Assembly: GCA_900544675.1 (NCBI GenBank)
Contig: UQVZ01000035.1
Location: 1-34,967, forward strand
DNA length: 34,967 nucleotides
Direction of reading: 5' to 3'
Source of the DNA: an uncultured Bacteroides sp.
GTDB lineage: Bacteria > Bacteroidota > Bacteroidia > Bacteroidales > Bacteroidaceae
The first letter of the stretch is position 1. Each line of letters begins with the position of its first letter. The notes beneath the pieces were generated by a model. It did no database searches. It saw nothing but the letters and a program-made list of their open reading frames with translations, and had not been told where the DNA came from. The translations under genes and the position numbers were made by a program. Below are positions 1 through 8,822 of this stretch, one piece after another.

Positions 1-35
1 CATTTTATCCGCTTATGCAACTTATAATCAGGGAT

Positions 36-539
36 TTAATTTATAGAAGTCCCCTGAAGCAAGTAGAAACTACACAAATGACGGATAATCCCTTCCGGAT
101 TCAAGGTAAAACCCTCCACCAACTCACCAAATAAAGAAAAAGTCTTTCTCAAATATTCATACTGACGGACATCGGTACGGACAATCGGCAAGACAGTTTC
201 CGAGAAAAAGCCCATCAGTTGGTTATAAGCAAGCTGCCCGTCATATAACGTATCGAAAAATTCGGGAGAAATCCGTACACATTCCATACAACATCCCGGC
301 TCGTTCAATCTAACTGAAACAGACATGCTGGGAGTCAATACAAACAAATCGCCTTGTGAAACGCTATAGGTCCGTTTCTGAGTGACAAACAAAGCTTTCC
401 CATTGACAACTACTCCAAGATAAAAATTCTGTTTCATCACCCGACTGACTTCCTTTTTCCCGCTTTCAATCTTTCCAAACGATAATCCCCCGGTTATTTT
501 CCCGACATCGATTGTCTTGAAACTATAAAAATCTGCCAT
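36..539 (-). CDS. AraC-type N-terminal sensor (cupin-like) domain protein, apparently lacking its HTH half
   Basis: The 167-residue product resembles the N-terminal ligand-sensing half of AraC-family regulators: a beta-rich segment (about residues 35-90, including QGDLFVLTP) followed by helices. AraC regulators of this type are normally about 280-300 residues and end in two helix-turn-helix motifs. Those are absent here because a TAA follows GTSIN. The same frame then stays open for 11 codons to the window edge, so the gene may be a full-length regulator broken by a nonsense mutation, or it may be a genuinely short sensor. It lies downstream of nhaD on the same strand, with a terminator between them. 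The sensor call is moderately sure. The truncation is seen directly, but its cause is inferred. Confidence 0.55.
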   Translation of the reverse strand: MADFYSFKTIDVGKITGGLSFGKIESGKKEVSRVMKQNFYLGVVVNGKALFVTQKRTYSVSQGDLFVLTPSMSVSVRLNEPGCCMECVRISPEFFDTLYDGQLAYNQLMGFFSETVLPIVRTDVRQYEYLRKTFSLFGELVEGFTLNPEGIIRHLCSFYLLQGTSIN

Positions 540-596
540 ACCTTATAAATATTTTGCAACTAACCAAACTTGAGTCGTCACAAGTTTTTATGTATC

Positions 597-633
597 AAAA
601 ACCGGCGGCTGATTATGTCAACCGCCGGTTTTC
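597..633 (-). terminator. Rho-independent terminator after nhaD
   Basis: An 11-bp stem, AAAACCGGCGG (598-608) with CCGCCGGTTTT (622-632), encloses a 13-base loop. Read on the minus strand it is followed by a T-rich run. It lies about 75 bases past the nhaD stop codon and ahead of the AraC-like gene. Confidence 0.8.
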
Positions 634-704
634 CACTTTCTATTATACCAGATAAAATCCTCTCATCAATAAAACGCGTACATGCTAATCAATACGATGC
701 AGCA

Positions 705-2045
705 TCAAAGTCCGATAACGGATTTTTCTAACCAATACACCACTATTCCAGCAATGTAACCGATAAAAGCAACCCATGTAATGCGTTTCATATACCAGCC
801 GAAAGTAATTTTTTCCAGCCCCATTACGACTACACCTGCAGCCGAACCGATAATCAGCATCGAGCCTCCTACACCGGCACAATAAGCCAAAAGCTGCCAG
901 AAGATGCCATCTTGCGCCATATCGCCTGCCTCGGCAAGTGGATACATGCCCATACATCCTGCTACCAACGGAACATTATCGATAATGCTCGAAAGCACAC
1001 CGATGATACCCGTGATAAGGTAATGGTTGCCATCGAATACATCATTCAATCCCTGACCTACGGTAGCCAGCACACCTATTTGCTGCAAGCAAGATACCGC
1101 CATCAGAATACCCAGGAAGAAGAGAATGGTACTCATGTCAATGCGGGAAATAATATTCGAAATACGCTTCTGTGTACTTTCATCTTGTTCTGCCTGCTTA
1201 CGATAAAACAATTCAGTAACCAGCCATAATACTCCCAATACCAATAAAATGCCTACAAACGGAGGTACATGGGTAATCGACTTGAAAATAGGCACGAAAA
1301 TCAAACCGCCTACACCAATCCAAAATACAGCTTTACGCTGACCCTCAGTCAGTCCGTTGCTGAGAGTGGCTGCACCCAAATCGGCTCCGACCGACACATT
1401 TCCCTTAAGCGAGAATGAAAGAAGATAGGCTGGAACAGCTATCGACACAAGTGACGGTATAAAGAGTTCCTTGATAACACCTGCTGCCGTTATCAGACTT
1501 TTGTTCCAAAGCATAATCGTTGTCACGTCTCCGATGGGCGAAAAAGCGCCACCCGAATTGGCTGCTATGATAACAAGGGATGCATAAATCAGTCTGTCTT
1601 TGTGGTCATCGACAAGCTTGCGAAGAATCATGACCATTACGATAGCTGTAGTCATATTATCGAGAATGGCAGAAAGGAAGAACGTCATGATGGTAATGCG
1701 CCATAACAAAGCCCGTTTGCCCTTCGTCTTCAGCATATCACGCACGAAATTAAAACCGCCATATTGGTCAACGGTCTCCACAATGGTCATTGCACCCATC
1801 AAGAAAAACAATGTAGTAGCCGTACTTCCTAAATGGCCTTCTATTACCGAGCCTGCTGTAGCAGCTATGGCATCGGGTGAAATACCTGCCGGAAAATTTC
1901 CCGGATCGAACATATAAAGAGTCCAACATACAACCAACATCAGCAAGGCTACTGCAGCTTTGTTGACTTTGGTCAGTGTCTCCAGTGCGATACATAAGTA
2001 TCCGATTACGAATACAATTATGATTGTAATGGTTAAAGTTGACAT
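705..2045 (-). CDS. nhaD: NhaD-type Na+/H+ antiporter (ArsB/NhaD ion transporter superfamily)
   Basis: The 446-residue inner-membrane protein has about 11-12 hydrophobic segments and the two pseudo-symmetric re-entrant signatures expected in NhaD and related carriers: LDNMTT (residues 128-133) and IDNVPL (355-360). It also has NSGGAFSPIGD (163-173) and a glycine-rich GVGGSMLIIGSAAG (391-404). The family exchanges cytoplasmic Na+ or Li+ for external H+, and the length is normal. The gene appears monocistronic, with its own promoter upstream and a strong terminator downstream. It diverges from the DUF418 gene across about 230 bp. Family assignment is firm; the exact ion preference is inferred from homology. 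Confidence 0.88.
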   Translation of the reverse strand: MSTLTITIIIVFVIGYLCIALETLTKVNKAAVALLMLVVCWTLYMFDPGNFPAGISPDAIAATAGSVIEGHLGSTATTLFFLMGAMTIVETVDQYGGFNFVRDMLKTKGKRALLWRITIMTFFLSAILDNMTTAIVMVMILRKLVDDHKDRLIYASLVIIAANSGGAFSPIGDVTTIMLWNKSLITAAGVIKELFIPSLVSIAVPAYLLSFSLKGNVSVGADLGAATLSNGLTEGQRKAVFWIGVGGLIFVPIFKSITHVPPFVGILLVLGVLWLVTELFYRKQAEQDESTQKRISNIISRIDMSTILFFLGILMAVSCLQQIGVLATVGQGLNDVFDGNHYLITGIIGVLSSIIDNVPLVAGCMGMYPLAEAGDMAQDGIFWQLLAYCAGVGGSMLIIGSAAGVVVMGLEKITFGWYMKRITWVAFIGYIAGIVVYWLEKSVIGL

Positions 2046-2089
2046 TAAATCTGTTTTTTAAGGTTAATAACTATTTTTTTGCTGAGTCA

Positions 2090-2097
2090 CAAATTTA
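2090..2097 (-). promoter_or_regulatory. Candidate -7 box for nhaD
   Basis: The minus strand reads TAAATTTG, an exact match to the Bacteroides sigma-ABfr -7 consensus TAnnTTTG, about 45 bases upstream of the nhaD start. No good TTTG -33 box is seen at the usual distance, so this is a moderate call. Confidence 0.5.
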
Positions 2098-2196
2098 ATA
2101 GACATTTCTGATTTTAACCACTTTTTTTGAAAGAAATTTTGTCAATCTCCATCATGATTGAATAAAAAACAACAGAATGAAAACAATGATTCCTAT

Positions 2197-2227
2197 TTTG
2201 ATATTTCGCGGATTTTACCTAAGTTTG
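2197..2227 (+). promoter_or_regulatory. Bacteroides-type promoter for the DUF418 gene
   Basis: TTTG (2197-2200), a 19-base spacer and TAAGTTTG (2220-2227) match the TTTG-N19-TAnnTTTG consensus exactly. Transcription would start about 40 bases before the ATG at 2274. Confidence 0.75.
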
Positions 2228-2273
2228 CACCCCATATTGAAAAACAATTTTAACAAAAACAATTTCTGATAAT

Positions 2274-3461
2274 ATGGGAAACGAGCTTCTACGTTCTAAA
2301 GAACGAATCTTGGCCATTGATGCCTTACGCGGTTTTGCCGTGATGGGAATAATATTATTACACAACATCGAACATTTCAACTACTATTCTTTTCCGAAGA
2401 CAGACTCCCCTCTCCTTGCCAGTCTCGACAAACATTTATGGGATATGCTCTTCTTTCTTTTCTCGGGCAAGGCGTATGCTATCTTCGCCCTGTTGTTCGG
2501 CTTTACCTTCTACCTGCAAAGCCATAACTGCGAAAAACGCGGACAAGACTTCAAGAACCGGTATATGTGGCGGCTGGTATTGTTGCTGGGCTTCGGATTC
2601 ATCAATGCCTGTTTCTTCCCCGGTGAGATACTGGTGCTTTATGCACTGCTGGGATTTGTCCTGGTTCCGGTACGCCATCTGTCCGACCGGACTGTAGCAT
2701 GGATAGCTTTCATCCTGATGCTGCAACCGCTGGAATGGTGCAAAGCCATTTACGCATGGATATGTCCTGAAGCCAATCCGCAACAGATGATTTTTTCATT
2801 GGGAGACGTTTATCCGCAACTGGGAGGAAACTCGTGGTGGGAGATGGTGAAAGTCAATTTCATTACCGGGCAGCTTGCCAGCCTGAACTGGGCATGGTGT
2901 TATGGTCGGGTATTCCAGACTGCTTCGCTCTTCATGATAGGCATGCTGCTGGGACGAAAAGGGCTGTTCCGCCTTACTGATGAAACTCACGACCGGGTCA
3001 TGAGTTTCTGGCAACGCATCGGAATCTGTGCCCTGCCCTGCGCCGTGATACTTTACTACCTGAAAGATTTTATCTACTCACAAATAGAAAACCCCTTCTT
3101 AAAAGCTTCGATGGAAACTGTATGGAACTCGTGGTACAACCTGGCATTTATGCTGGTCATGGTCAGTGGCTTCCTGCTGCTTTATTGGGTAAACAAAGGA
3201 AAAGTGCAACAACTCCTTGTACCCTACGGCAAAATGAGTCTGACCGACTATATCACACAATCCATTATCGGTAGCTTTATTTATTATGGATACGGACTGG
3301 AACTGCACCGGGTATGCGGCACGACGTACAGCCTGCTTATCGGCATTGCCTTTTTCCTGCTCCAACTGGCATTCGCACATTGGTGGTTCCGCCATTTCAA
3401 ACGTGGTCCCCTGGAAACCATTTGGCACAAACTGACCTGGATAAACGCCAACCGTCCATAA
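2274..3461 (+). CDS. DUF418 / YeiB-family integral membrane protein
   Basis: The 395-residue polytopic membrane protein starts with the family hallmark RILAIDALRGFAVMGIILLHN (residues 11-31), continues through several transmembrane helices, and ends in a conserved hydrophobic C-terminal region (about 215-395) with LTDYITQSIIG and WWFRHFKRGPLETIWH. This layout matches the YeiB/DUF418 family, whose biochemical role is not established. The N-terminal part resembles acyltransferase- or heparan acetyltransferase-like membrane proteins. The gene has a good promoter of its own and ends in a hairpin shared with the convergent amidase gene. It appears to be a single-gene unit. The family is confident; the function is unknown. 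Confidence 0.85.
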   Translation: MGNELLRSKERILAIDALRGFAVMGIILLHNIEHFNYYSFPKTDSPLLASLDKHLWDMLFFLFSGKAYAIFALLFGFTFYLQSHNCEKRGQDFKNRYMWRLVLLLGFGFINACFFPGEILVLYALLGFVLVPVRHLSDRTVAWIAFILMLQPLEWCKAIYAWICPEANPQQMIFSLGDVYPQLGGNSWWEMVKVNFITGQLASLNWAWCYGRVFQTASLFMIGMLLGRKGLFRLTDETHDRVMSFWQRIGICALPCAVILYYLKDFIYSQIENPFLKASMETVWNSWYNLAFMLVMVSGFLLLYWVNKGKVQQLLVPYGKMSLTDYITQSIIGSFIYYGYGLELHRVCGTTYSLLIGIAFFLLQLAFAHWWFRHFKRGPLETIWHKLTWINANRP

Positions 3462-3469
3462 ACCTATTT

Positions 3470-3516
3470 ATCCGGCATAAAAACAAGTCGGTGTTTTTAT
3501 GCCGGATTATTTTTTC
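3470..3516. terminator. Bidirectional terminator between convergent genes
   Basis: A 16-bp perfect stem (3470-3485 with 3492-3507, arm ATCCGGCATAAAAACA) with a 6-base loop is followed by a T run on the plus strand. It starts just after the DUF418 stop at 3461 and overlaps the stop codon of the minus-strand amidase. Confidence 0.85.
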
Positions 3517-4316
3517 TGATAGTCTTTCACGATGGCATCGGTAATCCAGTTAGCCAACGCCTGCCGGTTATCAGGAATCACCAGGCGCTTCTGGTCTTGA
3601 GCATTTTGGATATTCCCTAATTCAAGGAAAACAGCGTATGGCGTAGTATTGCGCAACACATACAAATTACGTTCACTTACCGTACCGTCAAATCCCCGAT
3701 TAGGCTGATGGCGGTCATATTTTGCCTTGAAAGTCTTTTGCAACTGAGTAGCAAGCCGTTTACCATATTTACTTCCGGGAGCATGGTAAAAATAAACATC
3801 AGTCTGCTTTCCACGGCTCCGGCTATCAACATGAATAAAAATAGCACGCTTGTATTTACTCTTATCTTTTCGATACAAACGGTTGATGGCGTCACAACGT
3901 TGTTGCAAACGGGCTACCTGTCCTAAAGGAATAGCCTTCCCCATACAAGTTTCGCGCTTACTGTTTTTCAAGATAGCAGTATTACGGATACCGTCTTTCG
4001 CGTCCTGGATAATAAAATGCACCTTTGCACCCCGTTTCAGCAATTCACGTCCTAAACGCAAAATGATGTCATAAGCATATTCATCCTCGTGCAGTTCTTT
4101 ACCTTGATATTTTCCGATACAGCCCGGATCCGGTCCTCCATGTCCGCTTACCAGATAAAAAGTAGCCCCTTTCAGGGTGCTCGAAGTCACTTGATACGAT
4201 GCAAGAGACTTCCCGAACAATGGTTCATAATGTTGCTTTTTCTTTTGCTTTACCGCATAAGTAGGCAAACAAAAGAGTACGCACAACAATATTCCTATCA
4301 GACGCATCCGGTTCAT
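3507..4316 (-). CDS. Secreted N-acetylmuramoyl-L-alanine amidase (Amidase_3 type)
   Basis: The 269-residue protein has a signal peptide (residues 1-21, cleaved near TYA) followed by a zinc amidase domain. The visible candidate ligands and catalytic residues are H59 in SGHGGPDPG, an acidic residue in HEDEYAYD (E77/E79), H162 in FIHVDSR, and E232 in VFLELGNIQN. The family cleaves the amide bond between N-acetylmuramic acid and L-alanine in periplasmic peptidoglycan. The start overlaps the stop of the upstream thioredoxin-like gene by ATGA, so translation is probably coupled. No SH3 or LysM wall-binding domain is present. The substrate is inferred from the family. Confidence 0.85.
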   Translation of the reverse strand: MNRMRLIGILLCVLFCLPTYAVKQKKKQHYEPLFGKSLASYQVTSSTLKGATFYLVSGHGGPDPGCIGKYQGKELHEDEYAYDIILRLGRELLKRGAKVHFIIQDAKDGIRNTAILKNSKRETCMGKAIPLGQVARLQQRCDAINRLYRKDKSKYKRAIFIHVDSRSRGKQTDVYFYHAPGSKYGKRLATQLQKTFKAKYDRHQPNRGFDGTVSERNLYVLRNTTPYAVFLELGNIQNAQDQKRLVIPDNRQALANWITDAIVKDYQKK

Positions 4317-4855
4317 TTCAGCAATTCATCTATCTTTTTACACAACGCAGCAAACTCATCCTCATTATAAAGACGTGTCATCAAGACAATCTTGCCCGTC
4401 TTATCAATCAGCACATTACGTGTAATACCTGCCTTACGTTCGGCATACAGCGCAAAGATATCTGCTCCCGGATCAAGTCCCATCGGATAAGTGACCTTTG
4501 TCTGTTTCATGAAAGCTTTTACTTTCTCTACCGGTTCATCGCGGTCGATGCCATAAAGTGCAAATGAAGCATTGTCTTTATGCTTCTGCCAGATATCACG
4601 CTCGATAAAAGGCATTTCCTTGCGGCATACGCCACACCAGCTGGCAGTAAATTGCAACATAACCACCTTTCCACGCAAAGAAGAAAGCTTTACACGCTGT
4701 CCGTCTGTCAACGTCATTTCAAAATCGGGAGCCATATCCCCTACTTTCACGATATAGCCTGCTGAGTCAGGCACAGGTTGTTGAGCCTGCATAACCGGAG
4801 CTCCTCCCGGCATAAGGCTTGCAACAAGCAAAAAAAGAATCAATAATCTTTTCAT
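4313..4855 (-). CDS. TlpA/ResA-like periplasmic thioredoxin-fold protein
   Basis: The ATG at 4855 is chosen because it opens a clean signal peptide (MKRLLILFLLVASL). An upstream in-frame ATG would add 18 atypical residues and overlap the promoter. The 180-residue product has an AhpC/TSA-Redoxin fold starting at VGDMAPDFEM, with the redox site WCGVC (C74, C77) in FTASWCGVCRKEMPF and the cis-Pro region AGITRNVLID. Such proteins reduce or isomerise disulfides in the periplasm. It shares an operon, with an ATGA overlap, with the amidase downstream. The specific client protein is unknown. Confidence 0.85.
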   Translation of the reverse strand: MKRLLILFLLVASLMPGGAPVMQAQQPVPDSAGYIVKVGDMAPDFEMTLTDGQRVKLSSLRGKVVMLQFTASWCGVCRKEMPFIERDIWQKHKDNASFALYGIDRDEPVEKVKAFMKQTKVTYPMGLDPGADIFALYAERKAGITRNVLIDKTGKIVLMTRLYNEDEFAALCKKIDELLK

Positions 4856-4887
4856 ATACAGATAACCTAAACAATTGATTATGGTGT

Positions 4888-4918
4888 CAAAGATACAAAA
4901 ATTCTTCAAAAGAGGAAA
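4888..4918 (-). promoter_or_regulatory. Promoter of the TlpA-like/amidase operon
   Basis: The minus strand reads TTTC-N19-TATCTTTG, a -7 box that fits TAnnTTTG exactly with a one-mismatch -33 box. It lies 30-60 bases upstream of the 4855 start and supports that start over the longer version. Confidence 0.6.
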
Positions 4919-4928
4919 AATACATCAT

Positions 4929-4964
4929 AAAAAAGCCCCACTACATCCGGTGCAGCAGGGCTTT
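4929..4964 (-). terminator. Terminator of the biotin-dependent carboxylase operon
   Basis: On the minus strand AAAGCCC pairs with GGGCTTTTTT across a loop of about 20 bases, ending in a T run. It lies 12 bases past the carboxyltransferase stop codon. Confidence 0.75.
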
Positions 4965-4975
4965 CATTTATTTCA

Positions 4976-6508
4976 TTAAAGCGGCATATTGCCGTGTTTT
5001 TTCGGCGGGTTGCTTTGGCTCTTGTTCTGAGTCATTTCCAATGCCTGAATCAGTTTATAACGTGTATCCTTCGGCAGGATAATCTCGTCGATGTATCCTT
5101 GCTCGGCAGCACGGTAAGGATTCGAGAATTTCTCCTTGTATTCTTCAATCGCCTTTGCCTTTTCTTCGGGCGTTGCCTTACGGTAGAGAATGTTCACCGC
5201 TCCGTCGGCTCCCATCACGGCAATCTCGGCGGTAGGATATGCAAAGTTTACATCCGCACCGATAGGCTTGCTGTTCATCACGATATAAGCGCCGCCGTAT
5301 GCCTTGCGGGTGATAACCGTAATCTTAGGCACAGTGGCTTCGGCGTATGCATACACAATCTTGGCACCGTGGCGGATGATGCCGTTATGCTCTTGCGTGC
5401 ATCCCGGCAAGAATCCCGGAACGTCTTCGAATGTAACGATAGGAATATTAAAGCAATCGCAGAAACGGATAAAGCGTGATGCCTTATCAGAAGCATCAAT
5501 ATCCAATACACCTGCCAGATAAGCCGGCTGGTTGGCTACGATACCTACCGAACGTCCGCCCAAGCGGGCAAAACCTACCACGATATTCTTAGCGAAATGC
5601 GGCATCACTTCGAAGAAATACTGGTCGTCCACTACCGGCTCGATGATGTTCTTGATATCGTATGGCATATTGGGGTCATCGGGAATGACACTCATCAGCG
5701 ACTCGTCGGCACGGCGGATATCATCGGTGCACGGCACGCTGGGGGCATCTTCCATATTGTTGGAAGGCAGGAAGCTCAGCAATTCGCGGATGCTCATCAA
5801 GGTTTCTTCTTCCGTGTCGCAAAGGAAATGCGTCACACCGCTCTTGCTGCTATGGGTATAGGCACCGCCCAATTCCTCTTTGTCCACTTCTTCGTGTGTG
5901 ACGGCTTTCACTACATCGGGACCGGTAATGAACATGTGGCTCTTTTCCTTCACCATAAAGATGAAGTCGGTCAGTGCCGGCGAGTAGCATGCTCCACCCG
6001 CACAAGGACCCAAGATAGCGGATATCTGCGGAATCACACCCGAAGCGATGGTATTCTGGTAGAAGATGGAAGCGTATCCCGAGATACTGCCTACCCCTTC
6101 CTGGATACGCGCACCGCCCGAGTCGTTCAAGGCAATGACGGGAGCGCCGTTCTTCAACGCCAGTTCCTGTACCTTGACGATTTTCTTTGCTCCTGTCGTG
6201 CTCAGCGTACCGCCGAATACCGTAAAGTCGTAAGCATACACATATACCAGCCGTCCGTCTATCTTGCCATAACCGCAAACGATGCCATCGCCCGGAATAT
6301 GTTTCTTGTCCATACCGAAATCGGTACAATGATGAATCACCAGTTTGTCGATTTCGTTGAATGTGCCTTTATCGAGCAACATATCAATACGTTCACGGGC
6401 TGTCATGTGGCCGTTGGTGTGCTGCTTCTCTATACGTTCTACACCCCCACCCTGGGAAGCTTGCTTGTCAAGCTCTTCAAATTGCTTATATTGTTCTGCT
6501 GTAGTCAT
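4976..6508 (-). CDS. mmdA: Acyl-CoA carboxyltransferase (propionyl-CoA carboxylase beta / methylmalonyl-CoA decarboxylase alpha)
   Basis: The 510-residue protein has the full carboxyltransferase fold. The N-terminal half carries the acyl-CoA site with GGTLSTTGAKKIVKVQELAL, NDSGGARIQEGVGSISGY and GPCAGGACYSPALTDF. The C-terminal half has the biotin-side motifs DVPGFLPGCTQEHNGIIRHGAK and TVITRKAYGGAYIVM. In Bacteroides this family handles methylmalonyl-CoA/propionyl-CoA interconversion on the succinate-to-propionate route. It is the last gene of a three-gene operon with a carrier and a biotin carboxylase. The partner carboxylase argues for an ATP-dependent carboxylase reading, while the mmdA name reflects the usual Bacteroides annotation. 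No Na+-pumping beta subunit is seen in the window. Confidence 0.88.
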   Translation of the reverse strand: MTTAEQYKQFEELDKQASQGGGVERIEKQHTNGHMTARERIDMLLDKGTFNEIDKLVIHHCTDFGMDKKHIPGDGIVCGYGKIDGRLVYVYAYDFTVFGGTLSTTGAKKIVKVQELALKNGAPVIALNDSGGARIQEGVGSISGYASIFYQNTIASGVIPQISAILGPCAGGACYSPALTDFIFMVKEKSHMFITGPDVVKAVTHEEVDKEELGGAYTHSSKSGVTHFLCDTEEETLMSIRELLSFLPSNNMEDAPSVPCTDDIRRADESLMSVIPDDPNMPYDIKNIIEPVVDDQYFFEVMPHFAKNIVVGFARLGGRSVGIVANQPAYLAGVLDIDASDKASRFIRFCDCFNIPIVTFEDVPGFLPGCTQEHNGIIRHGAKIVYAYAEATVPKITVITRKAYGGAYIVMNSKPIGADVNFAYPTAEIAVMGADGAVNILYRKATPEEKAKAIEEYKEKFSNPYRAAEQGYIDEIILPKDTRYKLIQALEMTQNKSQSNPPKKHGNMPL

Positions 6509-6513
6509 AACTC

Positions 6514-7035
6514 TTAATTTTCTTCTTCATTTATCACGTCGAGTGTCATAATCACTTGGTTGCTGTTCACCGAATCGCCCTCGCCGACCAGAATCTCTTT
6601 TACTACACAGGGGCTGTTTACCTTGTAGTTGCTCTGCATCTTCATGGCTTCGATAACGGCAACGATATCGCCGGCCTCTAGCTGGTCGCCCACCTTTACC
6701 GGAATCTTCACAACCTTGCCGGGCATCGGCGAGATAATCTTATCTTGCTGCTTTTCGTCGGCTCCTTTACGCATACGCAGGTACTTAGCCTGCGAATCGA
6801 TGATGTCGACATTATACGACTGATAATGCGCGTTCACCGTATAGCTTTTCCCGCCTTCTTTACGGATTAATTCGGCATTATACGACTTTCCGTCGTGCAG
6901 AATGGAACAGCTTCCGTTTTCCGCCATCACGATGTCTACATCGTAGGGGACACCGTCAATGGTGAGCTGCACCTTATTTCCTTCTTTGCTAACCAATGAA
7001 ACGTCAGCGACTCTTTCTCCTATATGTATTTCCAT
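6514..7035 (-). CDS. Biotin carboxyl carrier protein
   Basis: The 173-residue protein has a C-terminal biotinyl-lipoyl domain (about residues 100-168) with the biotin attachment site EAMKM; the modified lysine is K132. The domain opens with ISPMPGKVVKI and is typical of carriers that work with propionyl- or methylmalonyl-CoA carboxyltransferases. The first 95 residues are a less conserved beta-rich region (DGVPYDVDIV, GKSYNAELI) that could dock onto the other subunits. It sits 5 bases upstream of the carboxyltransferase and 28 bases downstream of the biotin carboxylase, in one operon. The role is to shuttle carboxybiotin between the two active sites. Confidence 0.9.
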   Translation of the reverse strand: MEIHIGERVADVSLVSKEGNKVQLTIDGVPYDVDIVMAENGSCSILHDGKSYNAELIRKEGGKSYTVNAHYQSYNVDIIDSQAKYLRMRKGADEKQQDKIISPMPGKVVKIPVKVGDQLEAGDIVAVIEAMKMQSNYKVNSPCVVKEILVGEGDSVNSNQVIMTLDVINEEEN

Positions 7036-7063
7036 ATTATGTTAGTTTGTAAGTTTGTGAGTT

Positions 7064-8575
7064 TTATATCCGTAATACTCCTTTCTTCAAACCGAACTCA
7101 CGCCAACGGCTGATAGGACGATTGTCTGTGACTCCCGACTTGTTTTCCTCCAGGTTCATCAGATAATCGATGTAAGCGGCAATCATGGCAATGTTTTCCG
7201 TCTCTTCTTCTTTTTGTCCTGCCCATTTGCGCAACATATCCTGATGCTTCGGGATGAAAAGCGTGTTGTAATGTCCTTCCACAAAGTCGGGCACATGCAT
7301 GATATGGCGCAAATAAGAGATATTGGTCTTCAAGCCGGTAATCTTATATTCGTACAATACGCGGCGCATACGCTCGATGGCAAACTGGCGGGTAGTGGCC
7401 CATACGATAAGCTTGCCGATCATGGGGTCGTAATAGATAGGGATTTCATAACCGTCGTATACATAGCTGTCGATACGCACACCGATGCCGTTCGGTTCGG
7501 TCAACTGACGGATGATGCCCGGAGAAGGCATGAAATTGTTTTCGGTATCTTCGGCACAGATACGGCACTCGATAGCATGACCGCGCTGCTTCAGGTCTTC
7601 CTGCTTATAATGAAGCGGTTCGCCGTTGGCGATACGAATCTGGTCTTTTACCAGGTCGACACCTACGACTTCTTCCGTAATCGGGTGCTCCACCTGCAGG
7701 CGGGTATTCATTTCGAGGAAATAAAAATTGCGGTGTTTGTCTACAAGGAATTCAATGGTGCCGGCACCTTTATAATGAACAGCCTTTGCCGCTGCGACAG
7801 CAGCCTCTCCCATTTTCTGACGAAGTTCTGGAGTAACAAAAGGAGACGGGGTTTCTTCCACGATTTTCTGGTTACGGCGCTGGATGGAGCATTCACGCTC
7901 GAACAGATGAACAGCGTTTCCATAATTGTCGCCCAAAATCTGAAACTCGATATGGTGCGGTTCTTCCACGAATTTTTCCAGATAAACCGTATCATCACCG
8001 AAAGAAGACATCGACTCTGAACGGGCTGTATTGTATGCCTCCTCTACTTCATCTTCGCTATGGATGAGCCGCATACCCTTGCCACCGCCTCCCATAGATG
8101 CTTTCAGCATCACCGGATAACCGATGCGGTTACAGATTTCTTTTGCTTCTTCTACACTCTGTAAAGGTTGTTCTGTTCCAGGAACTACCGGAACACCTGC
8201 CGCAATCATGTGCTTGCGCGCGGAAATCTTGTCACCCATCGCGTCCATCGTTTCCGGATCGGGTCCGATAAAAATGATGCCTTCTTCACGGCACCGACGT
8301 GCAAACTCCGAATTTTCTGACAAGAAACCATATCCCGGATGAATCGCATCCGCACCATGACGTTTAGCCGCCATAATGATTTTGTCGATATTCAAATAAC
8401 TGTCGCGCGAAGCCGCCGGTCCAATCAGGCAGGCTTCATCTGCATAAAATACGTGGCGTGCCGTTCTGTCGGCCTCAGAGAAAACAGCTACAGTGCGGAT
8501 GCCCATCTCCCGGCAGGAGCGCATTACACGCACAGCTATTTCACCACGGTTAGCGATCAATACTTTGTGTATCAT
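7064..8575 (-). CDS. accC: Biotin carboxylase subunit (ATP-grasp)
   Basis: The 503-residue protein has the three biotin carboxylase domains. The N-terminal one starts LIANRGEIAVRVMRSCREMG. The ATP-grasp domain has the glycine loop GGGGKGMR (162-169) and Mg ligands around FLEMN (287-290) followed by TRLQVEHP (291-298). The C-terminal domain has ECRICAEDTENNFMPSPG. It carboxylates the biotin of the adjacent carrier with ATP and bicarbonate. The tail runs about 50 residues beyond the usual AccC end (NRPISRWREFGLKKGVLRI), as in stand-alone propionyl-CoA carboxylase-type subunits. It is the promoter-proximal gene of the operon. It could serve acetyl-CoA carboxylase too, but the neighbours favour propionyl/methylmalonyl-CoA. 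Confidence 0.88.
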   Translation of the reverse strand: MIHKVLIANRGEIAVRVMRSCREMGIRTVAVFSEADRTARHVFYADEACLIGPAASRDSYLNIDKIIMAAKRHGADAIHPGYGFLSENSEFARRCREEGIIFIGPDPETMDAMGDKISARKHMIAAGVPVVPGTEQPLQSVEEAKEICNRIGYPVMLKASMGGGGKGMRLIHSEDEVEEAYNTARSESMSSFGDDTVYLEKFVEEPHHIEFQILGDNYGNAVHLFERECSIQRRNQKIVEETPSPFVTPELRQKMGEAAVAAAKAVHYKGAGTIEFLVDKHRNFYFLEMNTRLQVEHPITEEVVGVDLVKDQIRIANGEPLHYKQEDLKQRGHAIECRICAEDTENNFMPSPGIIRQLTEPNGIGVRIDSYVYDGYEIPIYYDPMIGKLIVWATTRQFAIERMRRVLYEYKITGLKTNISYLRHIMHVPDFVEGHYNTLFIPKHQDMLRKWAGQKEEETENIAMIAAYIDYLMNLEENKSGVTDNRPISRWREFGLKKGVLRI

Positions 8576-8686
8576 GCCTTATTCTTTTATTATTACATTT
8601 TCTTTCACCTGTATACCCAGTTGCAACTCCTGCTTCCAGGCCTTTTAAGGAGGGCACTCATGTCGCACAAGATACCCAAAACTGTG

Positions 8687-8694
8687 CAAAAGTA
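8687..8694 (-). promoter_or_regulatory. Candidate -7 box for the carboxylase operon
   Basis: The minus strand reads TACTTTTG, an exact TAnnTTTG match, giving a leader of about 100 bases before the ATG at 8575. No clear TTTG -33 box is present. The rest of 8576-8878 shows no gene. Confidence 0.45.
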
Positions 8695-8822
8695 GCAAAA
8701 AAAACGGATTCATCCCCACATAACCTGTTTTTTTTGGACTATCAAGCCGATTTATACCTAAAACAAGGGATATTATCTGGTTTTAAAAGAAAACGATAAC
8801 TCCAGTTTGCAAAATAAGAATC

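Noticed and set aside
5597..6517. A 306-codon plus-strand frame opposite the carboxyltransferase gene.
   Set aside because: The minus-strand gene is a well-conserved enzyme; the opposite frame is a shadow.
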